Of a DNA stretch of 41,021 nucleotides, positions 1 to 7,008 are shown one piece after another (the first letter of the stretch is position 1; every line of letters starts with the position of its first letter). The notes beneath the pieces are model-generated. The model ran no database searches. It saw only the letters and a program-made list of their open reading frames with translations, and had not been told where the DNA came from. Made by a program: the position numbers and the translations under genes. The stretch comes from Desulfosporosinus sp. BRH_c37 (lineage in GTDB: Bacteria; Bacillota; Desulfitobacteriia; Desulfitobacteriales; Desulfitobacteriaceae), in contig LOEW01000294.1 of NCBI GenBank assembly GCA_001516045.1, positions 1 through 41,021 on the forward strand. Direction: 5' to 3'.

Positions 1-411
1 TGTCACGCGATCGCCCTTGATTACCCCTAAAGACTTGAGCACATTTGCAAACTGAGATACCTCACGCTGAAGATCCTGATAGGTAAGCACCCTGCGATCT
101 CCCAGTTCTCCTTCAAATATAAGGGCTGCTTTGTTCCGACGCGCTCCCTCTAAATGTCGATCTAAGCAATTATAAGCTGCATTTAATTTTCCACCGACAT
201 ACCACTTGGCAAAGGGATGTTTCCATTCTAGAACTGTGTCCCATGGTTTAAACCAGTCCAACCGTTTCCCCTGTTCGTCCCAAAACTTCGTCCGGTTCTG
301 CCCCAGTTCATGAATTTCAGGGTTTTGAATTATGGCCTTTGAACTAAACCCTGTAGGAGGGAAAAACAACCGTTTTTCCTCCAGTAATCCTTCACGGTGT
401 TTCTCTTTCAT
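1..411 (-). CDS. acs: Acetyl-CoA synthetase, N-terminal part (gene runs off the window)
   Basis: The reverse strand encodes 137 residues from an ATG at 411 and stays open to the window edge. The sequence matches the N-terminal cap of AMP-forming acetyl-CoA synthetases: [20 protein letters not shown], then [20 protein letters not shown], then the start of the AMP-binding domain ([22 protein letters not shown]). The family activates acetate to acetyl-CoA with ATP via acetyl-AMP in the cytoplasm. The AMP-binding motifs and the acetylated lysine region lie outside the window, so catalytic integrity cannot be judged. An AGGAGG ribosome site sits 8 nt before the start and a sigma-A-like promoter lies just upstream. 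Another acyl-CoA synthetase of the same family is possible, but the cap is typical of acetyl-CoA synthetase. Confidence 0.9.
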   Translation of the reverse strand, partial: MKEKHREGLLEEKRLFFPPTGFSSKAIIQNPEIHELGQNRTKFWDEQGKRLDWFKPWDTVLEWKHPFAKWYVGGKLNAAYNCLDRHLEGARRNKAALIFEGELGDRRVLTYQDLQREVSQFANVLKSLGVIKGDRVT

Positions 412-441
412 ATAGCACGCCTCCTATTTGTTATTTGTTAT

Positions 442-470
442 ATAATACGGTACTTCTCTTAGAATGTTAA
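442..470 (-). promoter_or_regulatory. Sigma-A-like promoter for the acetyl-CoA synthetase gene
   Basis: On the reverse strand, TTAACA (470-465) is followed after 17 nt by TATTAT (447-442), placed about 30 nt before the ATG at 411. Confidence 0.6.
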
Positions 471-525
471 GACAACTTATTTTACAATTCTGGATGATTG
501 CCCCAGTTAGTTCTTTCTCGTTAAA

Positions 526-562
526 AAGAAGCTTACAGTTATTTTCTAGCTGTAAGCTTCTT
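526..562. terminator. Perfect 13-bp hairpin with T/A-rich flanks
   Basis: The arms at 526-538 and 550-562 are exact reverse complements (core GAAGCTTACAG / CTGTAAGCTTC) around an 11-nt loop. A T-rich run follows on both strands, so it may act bidirectionally. On the minus strand it lies just beyond the relic at 606-809 and the HD-domain gene, and it separates them from the acs promoter. Confidence 0.7.
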
Positions 563-605
563 CTTTTGGTTCATATTCGAACCTAACGAGATTATTTTGT
601 CTGAC

Positions 606-809
606 CTAGGACTTCTTGATCTTAGAAATATGGTTTAATATTGCTTCCTTGTTTACCTCAACATAGGAACAACTTGGGGTATTTCCGCATTTTCTGCATG
701 CTATATCATAAGCAGAGTTTAGTGTATGACACACTGAACACGAATAATGCTCAACCATCTCTTCAAACCATTGATCATATCCAGCTTCCTTTATCCTTTG
801 TAGTGATTG
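606..809 (-). pseudogene. C-terminal remnant of a DUF3795-type zinc-ribbon protein
   Basis: The reverse strand has a 67-codon open stretch ending at TAG 606-608. It contains KEAGYDQWFEEMVEHYSC, then CSVCHTLNSAYD, CRKCGNTPSC and a lysine-rich tail. The two CxxC pairs plus the LNSAYD sequence resemble the C-terminal zinc ribbon of DUF3795-domain proteins, recalled from memory. There is no proper start: the frame is closed by a stop at 810-812, and the only ATG is internal (758-756). A neighbouring frame (about 811-860) reads KRARDNLSHIESIYSNHY, which looks like the missing upstream part displaced by a frameshift. The N-terminal cysteine-rich domain is absent. I read this as a decayed gene. A 50-residue mini-protein from the internal ATG cannot be excluded. 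Confidence 0.5.
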
Positions 810-881
810 CTATAAATCGATTCTATGTGGCTTAAGTTGTCCCTTGCCCTCTTATATTACTATCTAAATGGCAGTCTAAAT

Positions 882-1559
882 CTATACCTCTACACCTTTA
901 TCGATTTCTAAGCCCTCCTCTTGGACTGACCTTGGGTAATCCCTATCTAAATATTTGTTGCATCTTTCTATAAAAACCTTTATACTTTTTTCCTCTTCTC
1001 GCTTTTTATCAAGAGTCATATCTCCTCTTCCTAACCTGTCACATAGCCCAAGCAATGCTACCTCGTTAATGGAGATTTCAGAAGACATCCTTCCAATATC
1101 TGCAAAAGGCAATCCCTTTGTAACAAAGAGTATTTGCATATGCCATCTTACCATTTTGGAAACTTGATTTATCAATTCATCATCACTAGTAAGCTCCTTG
1201 AGAAATTTAACGGAAAGCCTCTCTCCCCATTTATCATGGTCATATGAGGTTATTCTCCCCTTTGTTAACTTAGTTGTGGATGCTTTACCTAAATCATGGA
1301 GCAAAGCAGACCACATGAGCACCCTCGGATTTTGGCTAAGGTGTTTTCTTTCTCCAGCATTATCTATCACTAACATTGTGTGGTTCCAAACACTACCTTC
1401 CGGGTGATGTTTTGGAGATTGGGGTACTTTCATTAAGTCACCCAGTAATGTATAAGGATATTTTTGTTCAAATATTCCTGTTCTGCTTAATTTGGTAAAG
1501 TAGTTTGAAGGTTTATCGTCGCTCATTAAATGAGCATCAAATTCAAGAAATGTTTGCAT
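882..1559 (-). CDS. HD-domain phosphohydrolase-like protein
   Basis: The gene encodes 225 residues from an ATG at 1559, with GGAG about 10 nt upstream. An HD metal-binding domain is visible: H60 in SVWNHTMLVID, the HD pair H88-D89 in LLHDLGKAS, H108 in SYDHDKWG, and a distal aspartate in LLGLCDRLGRGD. The order HHPEGSVWNH ... LLHDLGKAST ... GRITSYDHD closely resembles the HD domain attached to bacterial CCA tRNA nucleotidyltransferases, but no nucleotidyltransferase domain is present. A stand-alone metal-dependent phosphohydrolase acting on nucleotides or RNA ends is the likely role; the substrate is unknown. It follows the YvlD-like gene with a 79-nt gap and could be co-transcribed with that operon. 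Confidence 0.8.
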   Translation of the reverse strand: MQTFLEFDAHLMSDDKPSNYFTKLSRTGIFEQKYPYTLLGDLMKVPQSPKHHPEGSVWNHTMLVIDNAGERKHLSQNPRVLMWSALLHDLGKASTTKLTKGRITSYDHDKWGERLSVKFLKELTSDDELINQVSKMVRWHMQILFVTKGLPFADIGRMSSEISINEVALLGLCDRLGRGDMTLDKKREEEKSIKVFIERCNKYLDRDYPRSVQEEGLEIDKGVEV

Positions 1560-1638
1560 GTAATTAACTCCAGTATTAGAAAATATTTAATTCTATGTTC
1601 ACCCAAACTCCATAAATTAATGCACTCGTCTTCCTGCA

Positions 1639-1995
1639 TCATTTCATTTTTCTGTTATCCAATTGAATTAAAACCTTAAAGCCCCAATTTGCCAAGGAAA
1701 CTATGATTGATACAAGAAAGGCGACTCCAAACCCTGGCACGTAAAAGCCGGGTAATAGTCCACTTGTAAGCAGGATCATCCAAGTATTGATAACGAGGGT
1801 GAAAACCCCTAATGTTATAAGATTAAGTGGAATAGTCAAAATTATCAACACTGGACGAATTAACAAATTGACAAGACCGAGGACTATTCCGGCCCACAAG
1901 AAGTGAAGTGGGGTAGCCGACATAATAGGTAAAAATTGAGCCGCAATAAATAATGCAAGTGTACTAACTAAAACTCGGTAGATTTGTCTTTTCAT
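1639..1995 (-). CDS. YvlD-type four-helix membrane protein (phage-holin superfamily IV)
   Basis: This is a 118-residue, strongly hydrophobic protein. About four membrane segments are visible, near residues 6-24, 28-46, 52-75 and 82-105, ending in a basic tail (QLDNRKMK). The central sequence VNLLIRPVLIILTIPLNLITLG is the signature of the PF04020 family, which includes Bacillus YvlD. Family members are small integral membrane proteins of unclear function, often linked to envelope stress rather than to phage lysis. It is the last gene of the DUF2089/SHOCT-like operon, starting 13 nt after the preceding stop. The same set of neighbours occurs in the Bacillus yvlABCD operon, which supports the family call. 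Confidence 0.85.
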   Translation of the reverse strand: MKRQIYRVLVSTLALFIAAQFLPIMSATPLHFLWAGIVLGLVNLLIRPVLIILTIPLNLITLGVFTLVINTWMILLTSGLLPGFYVPGFGVAFLVSIIVSLANWGFKVLIQLDNRKMK

Positions 1996-2008
1996 CCTCT
2001 TCCCCCGT

Positions 2009-2308
2009 TCACTTTATACTTACTTTAACCTGAACCTCTCCAACTACCACATCGACAACATCCAGCCCTTGATACCTACTCAGATCTTTGATGATACTGT
2101 GCGTTGAGGCAATAATACCGCTCGGAGAAATTGCTCTAACTATACCTAGCTGCTTGCGGGCTTTTTCGTCTCGGGGAAGCGGAACACGCCTTATGACCAT
2201 CTCCGCAACCCTAGCCAAATCCGAAAGGGCCACCAGGAATTCATCGACTACCCAGACAGGTACCGGAAACGCGAATCCCCTACGTTTTTGCACTTTGACC
2301 TTGACCAT
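2009..2308 (-). CDS. Small conserved-looking hypothetical protein
   Basis: About 99 residues from the ATG at 2308 (MVKVKVQKRRGFAF). The frame is open back to a GTG at 2338, but that start overlaps the end of the preceding gene, so I prefer 2308, although its ribosome site is weak. The protein has a basic N terminus, a helical middle (VDEFLVALSDLARVAEMVIRR) and an alternating beta-like tail (VDVVVGEVQVKVSIK). No membrane segment or catalytic motif is obvious and I do not recognise the family. It sits between the SHOCT-like and YvlD-like genes in a tight operon, which implies a shared envelope-related role. The tail resembles that of the upstream protein (DVEVADPQEGRIKVEVCVE), so the two may be distantly related or pair with each other. 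Confidence 0.7.
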   Translation of the reverse strand: MVKVKVQKRRGFAFPVPVWVVDEFLVALSDLARVAEMVIRRVPLPRDEKARKQLGIVRAISPSGIIASTHSIIKDLSRYQGLDVVDVVVGEVQVKVSIK

Positions 2309-2325
2309 TAAACAGCCTAGCCGAT

Positions 2326-2775
2326 TTATTCTACACACACTTCTACCTTGATTCTTCCCTCTTGAGGGTCCGCAACTTCCACGTCTACGATCTTGCCATC
2401 AAGAGTTTCTTCTAGGATTCTGGCGAGTCCCTCGACGTCCAACGCTTGCAAATCAAGACCCTTTTGCTCTAGCTCCGCACGCTTATCCGCAGGAACAAAG
2501 CTCATTGCATAAACTACCAGTTTAGAAGCGGAACGTATTAGACTCAAAGGAACATTCACATTCACCTTTAACGTTTTTTCACCGACCACACGAACTCGCA
2601 AGAAGCGCTCCCCAGTTGAGAGTTTCTCCTTTTTTACCAACCCATTTTCAGCAATCTGAACCCCCTCCTTAGGCGAGTTTCCTTCCTCAATCGCCTTCAA
2701 CAGGTCCATCCCTTCAGCCGCTGTCAGTTTACCTTCTTGAATCATCTCAAGAATTTTCATTTTTTCACTGCTCAT
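2326..2775 (-). CDS. SHOCT-like domain protein (YvlB-type N terminus)
   Basis: This is a 149-residue protein. Residues 1-31 (MKILEMIQEGKLTAAEGMDL then LKAIEE) form the short helical SHOCT-like module found at the N terminus of YvlB/DUF4097-type proteins. Residues 60-149 contain charged beta and helical segments (RVRVVGEKTLKVNVNVPLSL, GLARILEETLDGKIVDVEV). It lacks the long DUF4097 beta-helix of full-length YvlB, so it is a short form. No transmembrane segment is evident, and a cytoplasmic regulatory or adaptor role is inferred. It lies 24-38 nt downstream of the DUF2089 gene and before the small unknown gene. Confidence 0.8.
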   Translation of the reverse strand: MSSEKMKILEMIQEGKLTAAEGMDLLKAIEEGNSPKEGVQIAENGLVKKEKLSTGERFLRVRVVGEKTLKVNVNVPLSLIRSASKLVVYAMSFVPADKRAELEQKGLDLQALDVEGLARILEETLDGKIVDVEVADPQEGRIKVEVCVE

Positions 2776-2799
2776 TTATTCGACTCCCTTTCTTTTTAC

Positions 2800-3213
2800 T
2801 CAATCCTTACCTATCTGTTTCCTCATTTGAAATGTAGCTTCCTGTGCTGAAATTTCCCCACGTTCTAGAGCTTCCAGAATCCCCTGTCTGCGCAGACTTT
2901 CTTCCTGAGAATTCACCTTTTCATTTTCAGGAACTCTTTCCTTATCCATCCCATAGCCAAGCGCCTCAATGACACTATCTAAACGACTTCGAACCGTCGG
3001 ATAAGAGATACCCAACTCTTTTTCTACCTCTTTGATATTCCCACGACATTTAACAAATGCCTCCATGAAGATTAGCTGTTCTGCTGGTAGGCGACAAAAT
3101 TTACACGAGCTGAACTCACCTTCGATTTTCGTCGGACAGTAGGTACACGTTAACTTACTAATCTTCATTTCGTGATCGCACACCGGACACTGATGGGGCA
3201 TCTTATAATCCAA
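2800..3213 (-). CDS. DUF2089 zinc-ribbon/helix-turn-helix regulator
   Basis: About 137 residues. The N terminus carries a zinc ribbon (HQCPVCDHEM ... CTYCPTKIEGEFSSCKFC), followed by a helix-turn-helix (NIKEVEKELGISYPTVRSRL) and a SHOCT-like C-terminal helix (QGILEALERGEISAQEA). This is the DUF2089 arrangement, a putative DNA-binding regulator. Start choice: GTG (3228) and ATG (3219) are in frame upstream, but the GGAGGT site at 3226-3221 lies only 1 nt from that ATG and 7 nt from the TTG at 3213, which makes TTG the best start. It is the first gene of the operon, behind a consensus promoter with three regularly spaced TTAACA repeats that could be its own binding sites. Confidence 0.85.
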   Translation of the reverse strand: MDYKMPHQCPVCDHEMKISKLTCTYCPTKIEGEFSSCKFCRLPAEQLIFMEAFVKCRGNIKEVEKELGISYPTVRSRLDSVIEALGYGMDKERVPENEKVNSQEESLRRQGILEALERGEISAQEATFQMRKQIGKD

Positions 3214-3257
3214 GATCATCACCTCCACGTTTTGCTTAAAGCACTCCTATAATTAAG

Positions 3258-3286
3258 ATTATAAGTCTACATATTAACAATGTCAA
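3258..3286 (-). promoter_or_regulatory. Consensus sigma-A promoter of the DUF2089 operon
   Basis: On the reverse strand a perfect TTGACA (3286-3281) and a perfect TATAAT (3263-3258) are separated by 17 nt, about 45 nt before the DUF2089 start. Confidence 0.85.
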
Positions 3287-3321
3287 TTTATTTATTAACA
3301 TACTTAATATTTAAGTTAACA
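3273..3321. repeat. Three direct TTAACA repeats at 21-bp spacing
   Basis: TTAACA occurs at 3274-3279, 3295-3300 and 3316-3321, each preceded by A or G. The period is exactly 21 bp, two helical turns, so all copies face the same side of the DNA. The first lies inside the promoter spacer and the others lie upstream of the -35 box. They look like regulator-binding iterons. Confidence 0.55.
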
Positions 3322-3381
3322 TTATCAACAATGCCATATCTTACCTCTTTGCAGTATTATTGACTATCTCACTAGTTAAAC

Positions 3382-3421
3382 CATAAGGCAGCCAGCCTCC
3401 GGAGAGACAGGCTGCCTTATG
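3382..3421. terminator. 12-bp hairpin between the che operon and the DUF2089 operon
   Basis: CATAAGGCAGCC (3382-3393) pairs perfectly with GGCTGCCTTATG (3410-3421) around a 16-nt loop. The minus-strand side is followed by TTTAACTAG, so it probably terminates the leftward chemotaxis transcript. Confidence 0.65.
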
Positions 3422-3438
3422 ATCATAGAAAGAATACT

Positions 3439-3582
3439 CTAGAGGGATTTGCAATGGCCCCGAATAAAATGGAGTTGAATCGAAACAGAGATTGTCTTAC
3501 ACAATCTAGTAGTACCGTGGACGTCATCTGCAATAATGCTTCCGATAATACATTGGGAGACCAGTACCCACATTCTATTCAT
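3439..3582 (-). pseudogene. 47-codon ORF resembling the truncated N terminus of an HD-GYP protein
   Basis: From ATG 3582 to TAG 3439, preceded by AAAGGTGA at good spacing and starting 41 nt after the response-regulator stop. The start MNRMWVLVSQCIIGSIIADD resembles the 'xxV.vsql.pGMvLAeDV' opening that precedes many HD-GYP cyclic-di-GMP phosphodiesterases (family knowledge from memory). After about 25 residues the likeness ends (TTRLCKTISVSIQLHF) and the frame stops. No HD-GYP domain follows before the hairpin at 3382. I read it as a 3'-truncated or deleted gene that is perhaps still translated. The remaining part of 3229-3623 holds only the promoter, repeats and hairpin described separately. 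Confidence 0.4.
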
Positions 3583-3623
3583 ATCGAATCACCTTTTACT
3601 TTCTTGAATACGTATCGGCTGGT

Positions 3624-4016
3624 TCAAATGAGTCCCAATTTTTTCATAACCTCTAGCATCTTATTAGTATCAATTGGCTTAGCGGCATAGGCCTCACACC
3701 CAATTTCAAATGCCTGATTAACATAATCGGTTTCTGCTAAGGCAGTAGTCATAATAACCTTGACACGCTGTTCCTGGGCTACTGCTTGTTTTGCTTCGTA
3801 CTCTCTGATAGCCTTTAATACTTTTACTCCATCAACTTTAGGCATCATGATATCCAGACAAAATAGGTCATAAGGGCTGTTTTCCTTTATAGAAATTAAG
3901 TACGCATCCAGTGCTTCTAATCCATCGACAACCATATCAACTTCTCCGTACTGGGAAAGGAATTTTGATAAGAACCTACGACTGGCCAGATCATCTTCAG
4001 CTATTAGAATTTTCAT
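3624..4016 (-). CDS. CheY-like single-domain response regulator
   Basis: This is a 130-residue receiver domain without an output domain. The acidic pocket is EDD (residues 7-9), the phospho-acceptor is D55 in LFCLDIMMPKVDG, the switch residue is T90/T91 in VIMTTAL, and the conserved lysine is K113 in AAKPID. It is likely the phosphorylation partner of the hybrid kinase encoded 21 nt upstream and works in the cytoplasm. It is a long version of CheY with an insertion around residues 70-85 (REYEAKQAVAQEQRVK), as seen in kinase-associated receivers. It is the last intact gene of the leftward che operon, before the HD-GYP-like remnant. Confidence 0.9.
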   Translation of the reverse strand: MKILIAEDDLASRRFLSKFLSQYGEVDMVVDGLEALDAYLISIKENSPYDLFCLDIMMPKVDGVKVLKAIREYEAKQAVAQEQRVKVIMTTALAETDYVNQAFEIGCEAYAAKPIDTNKMLEVMKKLGLI

Positions 4017-4037
4017 CCTTACTTCCTCCTTAATAGT

Positions 4038-6428
4038 TCATACTAACTTTTTGAATATCTCAAACTCGCGGTTGATAAGTTGGGCATTTCTTATGGCTTC
4101 GTCTATGTTTCCACGCCTTGCAGCCAGTTCAGTTTTGAATGCATGCGTCTTTACATCATCTGCTTCGAGAATGTTACAATTGCTCTTAATCTTATGAGCA
4201 ATATCCTCAATGACACATACATCTCTGTAGTCTATCGAAACCATAAGTTCCCCTATATCTTCCGAAATCTCTTGGATAATGGACGTTTTATCACTATTTG
4301 CACAAGTATCGGGCTTAACGTTCAAAATCTTCCCGGTTTCACTAATGCTAATTTCAGGGCCGAATTCAGCTCTTCGATTATTTTCCTTTTCGCTTTTATC
4401 CACGACCTGATCTAGTATCAGGTAGAGTTCCTCCATTTTGATTGGTTTCGGGATATATTCATCCATCCCGTAGGCCAGAAATTTTTCCCGATCTCCTTGG
4501 AGCGCATACGCAGTTAACGCAATAATCGGAGTATGTCTACTTAATCCCTCCTTTTCTCTGATCCGCACTGTCGCTTCAATACCATCCATGATGGGCATTT
4601 GAATATCCATAAAAATTGCGTCATACTGCTTTTGACCATGGAGAAACATTACCTCAGAACCATTAGCAGCGGATTCTACAAGATGGCCTTTTTCCTTAAG
4701 CATTAGAGTAATTACAGTCAGATTAACTTTATCATCCTCTGCAACAAGGATTCTCAAGGGTTTCGTGGTTTTAGTCTGCTTGGGGTTCATGTGTATTTTG
4801 TTTCTCAACTCTCCATTTAACGTGAACTTAATTGTAAAGTTAAAGGAACTTCCATTTCCTTTTTTACTATCCACCCATAGGCTCCCACCCATTTTTTGAA
4901 CGAGTTGCTTTGATATTACAAGACCCAAACCTGTACCGCCATATTTCCTGGTTATAGACCCATCGACTTGGCTAAACGTTCTAAATAGTCTGGATTGCTC
5001 TTCCTTTGATATTCCTATGCCTGAATCCTCAACTGAAAACTTTAATTCGATTTTTTTATCGCTTCTGGCTATTTCCTTAACTGAAAGTGTTACCTTCCCC
5101 TGTTCCGTAAACTTAAGAGCGTTATTCAAGAGGTTATTTAATACTTGCTTTAACCGATTGGGATCTCCATTCAAGACTGCTGGGATTGATGAAGATATCT
5201 CCCATTTTAGATTCAACCCTTTTTTCACAGCGTGAGAAGCATGTGTTTTCGTGGCTTCATCCACCAAGCCCCTGATACTAAAGGCGATGTCTTCGAAAAC
5301 TAATTTACCTGCCTCCATTTTCGAGAAATCCAGAATATCATTAATAATCTTCAGTAACGAGTTAGCGCAGGTCTTAGCGATATCAAGATTTTCCTTCTGT
5401 TCAACGCTTAGATCCGTCAGTAAAGTCAAATCAATCATCCCTACAATTCCATTCATGGGGGTACGGATTTCATGACTCATATTTGCCAGAAACTCACTTT
5501 TGGATCTATTGGCTGTCTCCGCTGCTTCTTTGGCGCGTTTAAGCTCATTTTCTACAAGTTTACGTTCAGTCATATCCGTAATGATTAATACGAAATAGCC
5601 TGGTTCTGGGCTGTATAATCCTACAGAAAACCAACTATCACGCCACTCCGAATAATATAATGGGACAACCTTAATGTTCCCAGATAAGGAAACTTCACCA
5701 TACTCAGCCATTCTTTGTTGATATTTTTCCGTATTTCCAGAAAACAGTTCCGAATACCGCTTACCGATAATCTCCTTTCTAGAAGTGTTGAAGATTTTTT
5801 CATATGTTTCATTGACCTCAATAATCTCGTAGTCGATGGGCTTTCCTGCCTCATTATATATAATTTTGTTATAAGCAAAGCTACTCGGCATATTCATGAA
5901 AAGAGACCGGTATTTTGTATATAAAATTCTATGCTTTTCTTCGCTTGCGCGAAGGGCTGTCTCGGCATCTCTAGACTTGATCATGGCAAGCTCTTTTTCC
6001 TTAGAATCGGTAATATCGACCAAGGCTATAACTACACAACGTTTCCTGCCAAGCATGATAGGATTTACGCTTGCACTAAACCAATGTTCTACTTCGTTCT
6101 CGTCCTCAATGAATATCTTATTGAACTCCATATTAGTAGTGGACTTTCCGATTTCGACCGCTAGATTAGCTGCTATATTAAGCTCACAAGAATGACAATC
6201 TAATCCGAATCCACCCCCTCGCTCATCTTCAAAACTACATTTACACAAAAAACTGTTGCCAAACCGCTTGCCCAGTACATCATCACTTTGTTTAGCAAAA
6301 AAGATTAGCCCAGCATCGTTGATTTTCTCTATTAATAAGTATTCATTCAGTACAAACATCCCGATTGGGCTAGAGTTGAATACAATTTCGAAATTATCGA
6401 TCTCATTTTCACGACTATTAATCTCCAT
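4038..6428 (-). CDS. Hybrid sensor histidine kinase: PAS-PAS-HisKA-HATPase-REC-Hpt
   Basis: A 796-residue cytoplasmic kinase with no membrane segment. Order: PAS (about 12-145) with a cysteine cluster C62, C64, C78, C81; a second PAS (about 170-290); HisKA with H319 in [15 protein letters not shown]; HATPase (about 415-535; [15 protein letters not shown]); receiver with D608 in [11 protein letters not shown] and K661; and a C-terminal Hpt with H745 in [10 protein letters not shown]. The chain supports an internal His-Asp-His relay that probably ends on the downstream CheY-like protein. It is a full-length paralogue of the kinase at 19414-21795. Its PAS has GGGFG where the paralogue has GCGFG, so one cysteine of the usual cluster is missing, though an extra one sits at C64. 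Signal unknown. Confidence 0.93.
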   Translation of the reverse strand: MEINSRENEIDNFEIVFNSSPIGMFVLNEYLLIEKINDAGLIFFAKQSDDVLGKRFGNSFLCKCSFEDERGGGFGLDCHSCELNIAANLAVEIGKSTTNMEFNKIFIEDENEVEHWFSASVNPIMLGRKRCVVIALVDITDSKEKELAMIKSRDAETALRASEEKHRILYTKYRSLFMNMPSSFAYNKIIYNEAGKPIDYEIIEVNETYEKIFNTSRKEIIGKRYSELFSGNTEKYQQRMAEYGEVSLSGNIKVVPLYYSEWRDSWFSVGLYSPEPGYFVLIITDMTERKLVENELKRAKEAAETANRSKSEFLANMSHEIRTPMNGIVGMIDLTLLTDLSVEQKENLDIAKTCANSLLKIINDILDFSKMEAGKLVFEDIAFSIRGLVDEATKTHASHAVKKGLNLKWEISSSIPAVLNGDPNRLKQVLNNLLNNALKFTEQGKVTLSVKEIARSDKKIELKFSVEDSGIGISKEEQSRLFRTFSQVDGSITRKYGGTGLGLVISKQLVQKMGGSLWVDSKKGNGSSFNFTIKFTLNGELRNKIHMNPKQTKTTKPLRILVAEDDKVNLTVITLMLKEKGHLVESAANGSEVMFLHGQKQYDAIFMDIQMPIMDGIEATVRIREKEGLSRHTPIIALTAYALQGDREKFLAYGMDEYIPKPIKMEELYLILDQVVDKSEKENNRRAEFGPEISISETGKILNVKPDTCANSDKTSIIQEISEDIGELMVSIDYRDVCVIEDIAHKIKSNCNILEADDVKTHAFKTELAARRGNIDEAIRNAQLINREFEIFKKLV

Positions 6429-6444
6429 GATCCGTCAACCTGCC

Positions 6445-6915
6445 TTAAAAGTTAATCGGAAGAGTCTTCATAATAATTAATCCTGTCTGCACATCCATTT
6501 CTATGTTTCTAATTACAGTCCCGCCTGTTTGAGCTTCCAAGACTCTTAAGTTCATACTTACTAGAGTATCTCTAACAGCTGAACAATTTCTTGACCCTAT
6601 TGTAAAATAATCAGCGTTTCTGATTGACAATGCACCACCAAAAATTTTTATTTGTAGATCTTCAACCCTACTACCATATTCTTTGCCCATTTTATTGATA
6701 AGGAGAGGTATCCCTGAAGTAGCGTAATATCCTGGTCTTCGCAGACCTTCTTCTCTATCTGAAGGAGACGGTAGAGCTATGTGGATCATCCCTGCTACCT
6801 TTAGCAATGGATTATACGCTGTTATAGCCACACACGAAGCCAGCGCAAAGGTCTTAATCAAATCACCTTCGAATTCTGATATAGCATATTCTCCAATTCC
6901 TACAATTTTTTCCAT
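6445..6915 (-). CDS. cheD: Chemoreceptor glutamine deamidase CheD
   Basis: A 156-residue protein of the usual CheD length. The catalytic triad pattern is visible: T22 region in IKTFALASC, C28 in LASCVAITAYNP and H45 in AGMIHIALPS. A glycine-rich turn (KIFGGAL) and a conserved C-terminal GGTVIRNIEMDVQTG follow. CheD deamidates glutamines in chemoreceptor signalling domains and thereby tunes CheA activity. In many Firmicutes it works with CheC, which is not in this window. It starts 93 nt after the MCP stop, with a hairpin between them, and leads directly into the hybrid kinase gene (16 nt gap). AGGTG sits just before the ATG. Confidence 0.93.
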   Translation of the reverse strand: MEKIVGIGEYAISEFEGDLIKTFALASCVAITAYNPLLKVAGMIHIALPSPSDREEGLRRPGYYATSGIPLLINKMGKEYGSRVEDLQIKIFGGALSIRNADYFTIGSRNCSAVRDTLVSMNLRVLEAQTGGTVIRNIEMDVQTGLIIMKTLPINF

Positions 6916-6975
6916 TTTTCACACCTAACTTAGCAAAATAGCATAAAACATTCATACAAAAAGTTTATAGAGTTC

Positions 6976-6997
6976 AGGAGAGCCCAACGGCTCTCCT
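6976..6997 (-). terminator. Hairpin between mcp and cheD
   Basis: AGGAGAGCC (6976-6984) and GGCTCTCCT (6989-6997) are perfect arms around a 4-nt loop, 12 nt after the MCP stop. No long T-run follows on the minus strand, so partial termination or RNA stabilisation inside the operon is likelier than full termination. Confidence 0.6.
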
Positions 6998-7008
6998 CTA
7001 GTATCTAG

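Noticed and set aside
641..835. Plus-strand 64-codon frame
   Set aside because: It lies antisense to the decayed DUF3795-type zinc-ribbon sequence, has no ribosome site and shows no protein-like features.
1639..1995. Prophage holin
   Set aside because: The YvlD-type family falls in the holin superfamily by name, but the operon context (DUF2089, SHOCT-like) and the absence of other phage genes make a prophage origin unlikely.
3454..3690. Plus-strand 78-codon frame beginning MAPNKMELNRN
   Set aside because: It overlaps the 3' end of the response-regulator gene and is antisense to the HD-GYP-like ORF, which has the better ribosome site and protein character.
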